Source: Verrucomicrobiota bacterium
GTDB taxonomy: Bacteria > Verrucomicrobiota > Verrucomicrobiia > Limisphaerales > UBA1096
Direction of reading: 5' to 3'
Assembly (NCBI GenBank): GCA_015658765.1
Contig: DQOE01000420.1
Location: forward strand, 1-5,309
Length of the DNA: 5,309 nucleotides
This document shows positions 1 to 5,205 of this stretch, piece after piece. The number at the start of each line of letters is the position of its first letter. The stretch's first letter is position 1. Both the position numbers and the translations under genes were made by a program. The notes under the pieces were generated by a model. That model was not told the DNA's origin. It saw only the letters and a list, made by a program, of their open reading frames with translations, and ran no database searches.

Positions 1-165
1 CAACTTCGCCTCGCTTGGGAGGCTGGCGATTACATTCTCGAGGCCGCCGCCGAGCCGACTTTCGCTGAGCCGGAGACGATCGTACTCACCGACGGCCAGG
101 CGGAGCATATCATCAAGCCAGGCGGCGACCATCCGCATCGTTTCTTCCGCCTCCGCACCCCCTAG
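1..165 (+). CDS. C-terminus of an exported/surface protein (5' truncated)
   Basis: An open frame enters from the left edge in phase with base 1 and runs 54 codons to TAG at 163-165. The peptide contains LAWEAGDYILEAA, then a GG.HPHRFFRLRTP end. A short beta-rich C-terminal stretch of the form L.W...G.Y.LE.A......V.......RFFRLR is, from my general knowledge, common at the ends of large secreted proteins in Verrucomicrobiota, where it probably closes an Ig-like or sorting-type domain. The rest of the protein lies outside the window, so its catalytic or binding role cannot be read. The gene ends 44 bases before the chosen thrC start, on the same strand. Codon use is GC-rich like the neighbours. 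The frame assignment is fairly secure because of the recognisable tail; the surface location is inference. Confidence 0.72.
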   Translation, partial: QLRLAWEAGDYILEAAAEPTFAEPETIVLTDGQAEHIIKPGGDHPHRFFRLRTP

Positions 166-175
166 CCGCACGCTT

Positions 176-191
176 GCGCTTGGCCAAGCGC
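176..191. repeat. 16-bp perfect TTGGCCAA palindrome upstream of thrC
   Basis: GCGCTTGGCCAAGCGC is a perfect 16-bp palindrome, the longest copy of the iterated TTGGCCAA motif here. It lies between the stop of the upstream partial gene and the chosen thrC start. It is embedded in TTGCGC(174-179)...GCGCAA(194-199), which could give an alternative hairpin, but no T-run follows, so a terminator is not well supported. If the TTG at 174 were the thrC start, the palindrome would encode LAKR. Confidence 0.85.
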
Positions 192-209
192 TTGCGCAAA
201 ACTCGGCGC

Positions 210-1439
210 GTGAATTTCGTGACCCACCTCGAGTGTGCTGACTGCGCCAGGCGTTACCCCTCTGGCCAGCCGCACAACCTCTGCACCGACTGCCACCGGC
301 CGCTTTGGGTGCGCTACGACCTCGACCGGGTACGCGAGCAGTTCCCGCGTGAGTCGCTTGCCGGCCGGCCAGGCGACCTGTGGCGTTACCGCGAACTGCT
401 GCCGTACGCCGACGGGGACAACATCGTGTCACTCGGCGAAACCGCCACGCCGATTCTAACTGCTGCGCGGCTTGGCGCGGAGCTGGGCCTGGCCCATCTG
501 CAAATCAAGGACGAGAGCCGTCTCCCCACCGGCAGCTTCAAGGCGCGCGGCATGGCGATGGCGATCACCATGGCCAACGAGTTTGGCCTCCGGCGCGTCG
601 CCTGTCCCACCGCCGGCAATGCCGGGGGCGCGATGGCCGCCTACGCGTCGCGGGCCGGGATGGAGTCGTTCGTGTTCATGCCGGACGACACGCCGGTCAT
701 CAACCTGAAGGAAACGCACCTCGCCGGCGCGCGGGTGTATCGCGTGAATGGCTTGATCAACGACTGCGGCCGCCTCGTCGGCGAAGGCCGGGAGCCGATG
801 GGCTGGTTTGACCTCTCGACGCTCAAGGAGCCGTATCGCATTGAGGGCAAAAAAACGATGGGCCTCGAGCTGGCCGAGCAGCTTGGTTGGGAGTTGCCGG
901 ACGTCATCCTGTACCCGACCGGCGGCGGCACCGGGCTGATTGGCATGTGGAAGGCGTTTGCCGAGCTTGAGGCCATCGGCTGGCTGCCAAGTGGCAAACG
1001 GCCGCGCATGATCGCCTGCCAGAGCGAAGGCTGCGCGCCGATTGTGCGGGCATTCGAGGCCGGCGAAAAACACGCGCCGCCTTTTGAGAACGCCCATACC
1101 GTGGCCAGCGGACTGCGTGTGCCGGTGGCGGTCGGCGATTTCATGATTCTCGATGCCGTCCGCGAGAGTGGCGGCTGCGCGGTGACTGCACCGGAGAGGT
1201 GCATCGCCGGCTGGATGGAGCGCCTGGCCAGGCTCGAGGGCCTGGGCATCTGCCCCGAGACTGCGATCTGCATGGGTGCCCTCGACCAACTGCTGGCCAG
1301 CGGCGCCATCCGGCCAAGCGAAAGCGTGCTCGTCTTCAACACCGGCGGGGCAATGAAATACCCCGACCTCATCGAGGAACCCGCCCGCCACATCGACCTT
1401 GGCCAAGCGCCCGACTGGCAAGCCATCGCCGAAGGTTGA
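210..1439 (+). CDS. thrC: Threonine synthase (PLP-dependent, zinc-ribbon type)
   Basis: Converts O-phospho-L-homoserine and water to L-threonine and phosphate, the last step of threonine synthesis in the cytoplasm. Numbered from the GTG at 210 (409 aa): a zinc-ribbon pair of CxxC motifs at C9/C12 and C25/C28, then the fold-type II PLP domain. The PLP lysine is K111 in PTGSFKARG, a GNAGG loop is at 136-140, the phosphate-binding PTGGGTG is at 236-242, and TGGAMKYP is at 378-385. The block TLKEPYRIEGKKTMG followed by AEQLGW is very typical of long-form threonine synthase. Start choice: an open frame extends to TTG 174, but that adds a basic stretch encoded by the palindrome. GTG 210 gives MNFVTHLEC, matching the usual family N-terminus; GTG 219 is also possible. 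No clear Shine-Dalgarno precedes any of them. Length is normal and no damage is visible. No other threonine-pathway gene is adjacent. A related PLP enzyme such as cysteate synthase is possible but less likely. Confidence 0.95.
   Translation: MNFVTHLECADCARRYPSGQPHNLCTDCHRPLWVRYDLDRVREQFPRESLAGRPGDLWRYRELLPYADGDNIVSLGETATPILTAARLGAELGLAHLQIKDESRLPTGSFKARGMAMAITMANEFGLRRVACPTAGNAGGAMAAYASRAGMESFVFMPDDTPVINLKETHLAGARVYRVNGLINDCGRLVGEGREPMGWFDLSTLKEPYRIEGKKTMGLELAEQLGWELPDVILYPTGGGTGLIGMWKAFAELEAIGWLPSGKRPRMIACQSEGCAPIVRAFEAGEKHAPPFENAHTVASGLRVPVAVGDFMILDAVRESGGCAVTAPERCIAGWMERLARLEGLGICPETAICMGALDQLLASGAIRPSESVLVFNTGGAMKYPDLIEEPARHIDLGQAPDWQAIAEG
1398..1407. repeat. TTGGCCAA palindrome near the 3' end of thrC
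   Basis: CTTGGCCAAG (10-bp palindrome) continues into CG, matching 12 bases of the CGCTTGGCCAAGCG consensus. It is read in thrC as xTT GGC CAA GCG (L-G-Q-A), a different codon phase from most other copies, and lies about 33 bases before the stop. Confidence 0.75.
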
Positions 1440-1444
1440 ACCGA

Positions 1445-1501
1445 ATGCCGATTCCGAGTATCCAGAGTTCCGCATGCTCGCAACCCATTTTAAAACAATG
1501 A
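1445..1501 (+). other. Possible 18-codon leader ORF ahead of the PhoD-like gene
   Basis: The gap between thrC and the PhoD-like gene contains an ATG-started ORF, MPIPSIQSSACSQPILKQ. It begins 5 bases after the thrC stop, and its TGA (1499-1501) overlaps the next ATG (1498-1500) as ATGA. The geometry would suit a coupling leader peptide and matches the 4-base overlaps downstream. There is no Shine-Dalgarno sequence and no run of regulatory codons, and the peptide resembles nothing I recognise. A chance ORF is quite possible. Confidence 0.2.
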
Positions 1502-2904
1502 AACCTCTACACATAATTATTGTTGTCGGTCTGGTTTTGGTCGGCGGTTGTGCCACCCCGACGGAGACCGGCTTGGCCAAGCGCACCGCTGTCCCGGCAA
1601 GCGACAAGGGGCCACGGCTGATACAGGCCGGGCCGATGATCGGCCATGTCGGTACGCACGGTGCCAAGGTTTGGATACGCACCAAGCGTGGCTCGACGCT
1701 CACGGCCAAGGCGGCCCAAGGCGGCAAGCCGCGAAACCGTCTCTCCGTCGAGGACTTGGGCAACGGTTTCTCCGTGCTGCATTTTTCGCGCTTGGCACCG
1801 GTCGCCGACACGCGAGTGCTGCTGACCGTCGAGCGTGCGGGCAGCGCCACCGAGACGGCGGAGGTCGCCTTCCGCACGGCGGCGGTGCCATCGGAAACCG
1901 GCAAGGTGCGAATCGCCTTTGGCTCGTGCAGCAAGGTGTCGCAGTTCAACAGCGGGCCAATCTACAAGGCGATCGCCGCCGAGCAGCCGGACATGGCGCT
2001 GTTTATCGGTGACAATTCCTACTTCATCGTTGCCGATGGCAGCGACAGACATTTCAACACCACCGGCCCGACGGGTGACTGGTCGTCGCCCGAGGCGATG
2101 ACGGCGCGCCACCTCACCACCCGCATGCACCCCGACCTGCAGTCGATGTTCCGCTCGGTGCCGAGTTACGCCGTGTGGGATGACCACGACTACGGCCCAG
2201 ACAACGCCGACCGCACACTCGGTCTGCGTGAGGAGGCGACGACGGTGTTTCGCCAAATGTGGGCCAATTCCGACTACGGTACCGACAGTGTCCCTGGCAT
2301 TTTCAGTTCGTTTCGCAACGGCCCGGTTGAGGTGTTCCTGCTGGACGATCGCTACTACAAATATTCGCCGCAGAAACACAAGGATGTCACGATGGCAACC
2401 GGCGAAATCTGGGGCAGGGCGCAGACCGACTGGCTGCTCGACGGCCTCAAGCGCTCGACCGCGCCGGTCAAGCTCATCGCCAATGGCACGCAGGTCATCA
2501 CACGCAGCACCGGCGGCGAGGGGCATCGGCGGGAGGCGCAGAACGAGTTGCAGCGGCTGATCGATCACATCGAAAAACACCGCATCGATGGCGTTATTTT
2601 CCTTAGTGGTGATCGCCATTACAGTGAGTTGCACTACGAGGCGCGCGACGGCCATCCGCCGCTGCTTGAGTTCACCAGTTCGCCGCTGCAGCAGGCTCAA
2701 AAAGTTGGGCCACTCAAAAACCGGCCCAACACATTTCGGCTTTGGGGGCTGAAAGGTAACAGCTACGGGTTGGTGACGGTGGACATCCCGGAACCGGGCA
2801 AGGGTACCGTTCGGCTCGAGGTGCGCACTGAGGCCAACACCGTGCCGGTGGTCGAGAACACCCGCTGTTCCTCCGCCTGGCAACTCAGTGATTTGCGCTA
2901 TTGA
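1498..2904 (+). CDS. PhoD-like metallophosphatase/phosphodiesterase lipoprotein
   Basis: A 468-aa exported phosphoesterase of the PhoD superfamily, expected to release phosphate or an alcohol from phosphoesters outside the cytoplasm. Residues 1-17 form a lipoprotein signal peptide (K2, hydrophobic core, VGG|C with lipidated C18). Residues ~39-130 resemble the beta-sandwich PhoD N-terminal domain (LIQAGPMIGHVG...AKVWIRT). The catalytic domain follows: FGSCS (142-145, C144 a candidate iron ligand as in Bacillus PhoD), GDNSY (171-175), WDDHDYG (227-233), LLDDRYY (281-287), ANGTQV (328-333) and SGDRHYSEL (370-378). The metal-binding Asp, Asn and His residues are present; the local wording differs from classical PhoD (GDNSY, GDRHYSE), marking a separate subfamily, so the substrate is open. 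The frame is open back to TTG 1399, but only ATG 1498 places the signal peptide at the N-terminus. There is no clear Shine-Dalgarno; the leader is AT-rich (about 1490-1530). The stop overlaps the sulfatase start by 4 bases. Confidence 0.9.
   Translation: MKPLHIIIVVGLVLVGGCATPTETGLAKRTAVPASDKGPRLIQAGPMIGHVGTHGAKVWIRTKRGSTLTAKAAQGGKPRNRLSVEDLGNGFSVLHFSRLAPVADTRVLLTVERAGSATETAEVAFRTAAVPSETGKVRIAFGSCSKVSQFNSGPIYKAIAAEQPDMALFIGDNSYFIVADGSDRHFNTTGPTGDWSSPEAMTARHLTTRMHPDLQSMFRSVPSYAVWDDHDYGPDNADRTLGLREEATTVFRQMWANSDYGTDSVPGIFSSFRNGPVEVFLLDDRYYKYSPQKHKDVTMATGEIWGRAQTDWLLDGLKRSTAPVKLIANGTQVITRSTGGEGHRREAQNELQRLIDHIEKHRIDGVIFLSGDRHYSELHYEARDGHPPLLEFTSSPLQQAQKVGPLKNRPNTFRLWGLKGNSYGLVTVDIPEPGKGTVRLEVRTEANTVPVVENTRCSSAWQLSDLRY
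1571..1582. repeat. TTGGCCAA palindrome after the PhoD-like lipobox
   Basis: GCTTGGCCAAGC, a 12-bp perfect palindrome followed by G. The core begins 75 bases after the ATG and encodes LAK(R) at residues 26-29, in the flexible linker just after lipidated C18. Confidence 0.8.
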
Positions 2905-4349
2905 AATTTCCTAAGCACATCCAACTCGCACTAGGTTTCTTAATCGCCCTGCTGTCGCAGCCGGTTGGCCAAGCGGCTGAGAGTGTGAGCAGGCCAAATG
3001 TGTTGTTCATCGCTGTTGACGATCTCAATGACTGGGTAGGCGTGCTTGGTGGGCATCCGCAGGCGCGGACGCCGAACATGGATCGCTTGGCCAGGCGCGG
3101 CCTGCTCTTCACCAAGGCTTACTGTTCCGCGCCGAGTTGCAATCCGTCGCGCTCGAGTTTGCTCACCGGCTTGCGGCCGTCGACCACCGGCATTTACGCC
3201 AACGCCCACGATTGGCGGCAGGCACCCAAACTGAAAGGTGCCGTCACGCTGCCGCGCCATTTCAGGAACAACGGCTACCTCACGCTTGGCACCGGCAAGC
3301 TGTTTCATGCGCACACCTTTTTTGACAAAAAAAATCTCAGCGGTTACCCCGACCCCGATGCGTGGGCTGATTATTTTCCGTCCAAGACCCAGCAGATGCC
3401 CAGGGAAGCCGTGCCGGAAAAGTGGCCGGTCAACAGCAGTCAAAAATTTTACGGCGGCCACTTCGACTGGTCGCCGCTGCAGATTCCCAATGATGAAATG
3501 GCTGACGCCAAGGTCGTCTCGTGGGCTGCCCGGCAACTGGCCAAGTCGCACGAGCAGCCGCTGTTTTTGTCGGTCGGCATTTATCGGCCGCACGTGCCGT
3601 GGTACGCACCCCAGAAATATTTCGACCGCTTCCCGCTCGAAGAAGTCCAGTTATCCAAACATTTGCCGGACGATCTCGACGACATCCCCGCCGCCGGGCA
3701 GGCGATGGCCAAGCGGCAATGGCACAAATGGATCACCGAAAACGGCCAGTGGAAAAAGGCGGTGCAGGGCTATCTCGCCTCGCTGTCCTTCGCCGACGAC
3801 ATGGTGGGTGAACTGCTCGACGCGCTCGACAACGGCCCGATGGCCAACGACACGCTGATCATTTTCTGGGGCGACCACGGCTATCACCTCGGCGAAAAGG
3901 AGAACTGGGAAAAGTTCGCCCTGTGGGAGGACACGACCCACGTGCCGCTCATCATCGTCGACCCGCGTCGCACCCAGCCCGGCACTCGCTGCGAGTCGCC
4001 GGTGAGCCTGCTCGACCTTTACCCGACGCTCGTCGAGTTGTGCGGGCTTGGCCTCCCACCGCAGATGCTCGAGGGGCGCAGCTTGGCCAACCGCCTCACC
4101 AAGCCGGGTGCGAAAAGTAGACGCGTCGCCGTCACCACGCAGGGCAGGGGCAATCACGCCGCGCGCTCGAGCCGCCACCGATACATCCGCTACGCCGACG
4201 GCAGCGAGGAGTTGTACGACCACAAAACCGACCCGCACGAGTGGAACAATCTTGCCGGTGACCCAAGCTTGGCCAAGGTCAAATCGCGCCTGGCCAAGCG
4301 ACTGCCCGCGGTGAACGCTGAGCCGATCAAGATTAAGCCAAGACCATGA
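2901..4349 (+). CDS. Secreted sulfatase, iduronate-2-sulfatase-like (formylglycine-dependent)
   Basis: A 482-aa type I arylsulfatase-superfamily enzyme that hydrolyses sulfate esters, probably on sulfated polysaccharides, in the periplasm or outside. Residues 1-~26 are a Sec signal peptide (K2, K5, core LALGFLIALL, cleavage near VGQA|AES). The N-terminal metal site is VDDLNDW (D40, D41). The signature CNPSR (C80-R84) in SCNPSRSSLLTG is the cysteine form converted to formylglycine, which needs a maturase encoded elsewhere. GIYRPHVPW is at 227-234, the second metal motif WGDHGYHLGE is at 323-332 (D325, H326), and LWEDTTHVPL is at 341-350. The C-terminal subdomain has RYIRYADGSEELYDHKTDP. This pattern is closest to iduronate-2-sulfatase and its many Planctomycetota/Verrucomicrobiota relatives; exact substrate cannot be read. 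Start: TTG 2901 is the first possible start after an in-frame TGA at 2889-2891, and the next (GTG 2985) would remove the signal peptide. The ends overlap both neighbours by 4 bases, implying translational coupling. Confidence 0.93.
   Translation: MKFPKHIQLALGFLIALLSQPVGQAAESVSRPNVLFIAVDDLNDWVGVLGGHPQARTPNMDRLARRGLLFTKAYCSAPSCNPSRSSLLTGLRPSTTGIYANAHDWRQAPKLKGAVTLPRHFRNNGYLTLGTGKLFHAHTFFDKKNLSGYPDPDAWADYFPSKTQQMPREAVPEKWPVNSSQKFYGGHFDWSPLQIPNDEMADAKVVSWAARQLAKSHEQPLFLSVGIYRPHVPWYAPQKYFDRFPLEEVQLSKHLPDDLDDIPAAGQAMAKRQWHKWITENGQWKKAVQGYLASLSFADDMVGELLDALDNGPMANDTLIIFWGDHGYHLGEKENWEKFALWEDTTHVPLIIVDPRRTQPGTRCESPVSLLDLYPTLVELCGLGLPPQMLEGRSLANRLTKPGAKSRRVAVTTQGRGNHAARSSRHRYIRYADGSEELYDHKTDPHEWNNLAGDPSLAKVKSRLAKRLPAVNAEPIKIKPRP
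2965..2972. repeat. TTGGCCAA palindrome at the sulfatase signal-peptide end
   Basis: TTGGCCAA followed by GCG. It starts 64 bases after the TTG start and is read as GTT GGC CAA GCG (V-G-Q-A), at the predicted signal-peptidase site. The codon phase differs from the copies read as LAK. Confidence 0.7.
4083..4090. repeat. TTGGCCAA palindrome inside the sulfatase C-terminal region
   Basis: GCTTGGCCAA followed by CCG. It encodes LAN(R) at residues 395-398 and is the only exact copy more than 80 bases from a gene boundary. A one-mismatch relative, CGCTTGGCCAGGCG at 3084-3097 (LARR), lies in the 5' part of the same gene. Confidence 0.65.
4268..4300. repeat. Two TTGGCCAA-type palindromes at the sulfatase 3' end
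   Basis: CTTGGCCAAG at 4268-4277 (10-bp palindrome, read SLAKV) is followed 9 bases later by CGCCTGGCCAAGCG at 4287-4300, one mismatch from the 14-bp consensus, read RLAKR. Both fall in the last 30 codons, a basic and probably poorly constrained tail after the conserved YDHKTDP element. Confidence 0.7.
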
Positions 4350-5191
4350 AACGAAGATTCCTTTTCCCGCTTTTGGCGGTGCTGTTGTTGCAGGGTTGTG
4401 TGACGATCAAGCCGTTGGCCAAGCAGCCGAAGACGCTTGGCCCGGCCAACGGCTCGCTCGTCATCGTCGGTGGCGGCGGGATGCCGAAGGTGATTTTTGA
4501 CCGGTTTTTTGAGGCGGCCGGCGGACGCGACGCCAAGATCGTCGTCGTGCCGACCGCCGGCTCCGACGTCGATTACGACGAATCGACGAGTTCGGTGAAG
4601 ATGTTCAAAAGGGCTGGCGCAACGAATGTTCATCTTTTGCACACGCACGATCCGAAGGTCGCGGACTCGGATGAGTTCGTCGCCGTGCTGAGCGATGCCA
4701 AGGCGGTGTGGTTCGGCGGCGGACGGCAGTGGCGCCTGGCGGATGCCTACCTCGGCACCAAGACGGAGGCGGCGTTTCACGACGTGCTCAAGCGGTGTGG
4801 CGTGATCGGCGGCAGCTCAGCTGGGGCGACGATTCAGGCTTCGTACCTCGTTCGCGGCGCGCCGGAGGGGAATCACATCATGATGGCGCCCGGCCACGAG
4901 CGGGGCTTTGGCTACATCCGCAATTGCGCGATCGACCAGCATCTGCTCGCCCGCAAACGCGAGAACGACATGCTGCCGGTGATTCGCAAACACCCGCACC
5001 TGCTCGGCATTGGCATCGACGAATCGACCGCGCTGTTCGTGCGCGGCAACACCGCTGAGGTCATCGGCAAAAGCAAGGTGCTCTTTTACGACATCGCGCT
5101 GGAGAAAACGGTCGGCGAAAAGTTTTACACGACACTCGATCCCGGCGAGCGCTACGACCTCAAGTCCCGCCGCAAACTCCCGGCCAAGTGA
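4346..5191 (+). CDS. Cyanophycinase-like S51 peptidase lipoprotein
   Basis: A 281-aa exported serine peptidase of family S51 (cyanophycinase/peptidase E clan). Cyanophycinases cleave the Asp-Arg polymer cyanophycin to beta-Asp-Arg dipeptides; extracellular forms occur in heterotrophs. Residues 1-17 are a lipoprotein signal peptide (KRR, hydrophobic core, LLQG|C with lipidated C18). The S51 domain starts near residue 37: LVIVGGGGMPK, VVVPTAGS (67-73), FGGGRQWRL (123-131, Q128 a conserved pocket residue), the nucleophile elbow GGSSAGA (155-161, S158 by analogy with GTSAGA), DQHLLARKR (197-205) and LLGIGIDESTA (219-229). The Asp-Gln-His and two following arginines are kept, but a third arginine of cyanobacterial CphB appears as D208, so the true substrate may differ. 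The length is close to other exported cyanophycinases. ATG 4346 overlaps the sulfatase stop as ATGA, which fixes the start and suggests coupling. Intact, with no visible defects. Cyanophycin as substrate is an inference. Confidence 0.9.
   Translation: MKRRFLFPLLAVLLLQGCVTIKPLAKQPKTLGPANGSLVIVGGGGMPKVIFDRFFEAAGGRDAKIVVVPTAGSDVDYDESTSSVKMFKRAGATNVHLLHTHDPKVADSDEFVAVLSDAKAVWFGGGRQWRLADAYLGTKTEAAFHDVLKRCGVIGGSSAGATIQASYLVRGAPEGNHIMMAPGHERGFGYIRNCAIDQHLLARKRENDMLPVIRKHPHLLGIGIDESTALFVRGNTAEVIGKSKVLFYDIALEKTVGEKFYTTLDPGERYDLKSRRKLPAK
4415..4422. repeat. TTGGCCAA palindrome after the cyanophycinase lipobox
   Basis: CGTTGGCCAAGCAG carries the 8-bp core 69 bases after the ATG, encoding P-L-A-K-Q at residues 23-27 just past lipidated C18. 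A degenerate neighbour, CGCTTGGCCCGG, follows at 4434-4445. Confidence 0.7.
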
Positions 5192-5205
5192 CGCTTGGCC
5201 AAGCG
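5192..5205. repeat. 14-bp perfect TTGGCCAA palindrome abutting the operon end
   Basis: CGCTTGGCCAAGCG is a perfect 14-bp palindrome starting at the first base after the cyanophycinase TGA (5189-5191). It is outside any supported coding frame. No T-run follows, so it does not read as a standard intrinsic terminator, although it could fold or bind a protein at the end of the transcript. Confidence 0.85.

Noticed and set aside
174..209. TTG 174 as the thrC start
   Set aside because: It would add a basic RLAKRLRKTRR stretch encoded by the iterated palindrome and absent from typical threonine synthases; GTG 210 gives the expected NFVTHLEC N-terminus.
1436..1464. Possible promoter TTGAAC-17-TATCCA between thrC and the PhoD-like gene
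   Set aside because: Only four and three of six consensus matches, and the -35 overlaps the thrC stop; too weak to call.
1399..1497. TTG 1399 as the start of the PhoD-like gene
   Set aside because: It would lie inside thrC and bury the lipoprotein signal peptide 33 residues into the protein; ATG 1498 places it correctly.
456..1949. Long reverse-strand ORF (497 codons) across thrC and the PhoD-like 5' region
   Set aside because: It lies antisense to a gene with clear family motifs, spans two genes and the gap between them, and its translation shows no recognisable domain. GC-rich codon bias commonly leaves such open shadow frames.
1507..2883. Reverse-strand ORF of 458 codons opposite the PhoD-like gene
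   Set aside because: Mirror of the PhoD coding frame, rich in R/A/G/H without domain motifs; the + strand gene is well supported.
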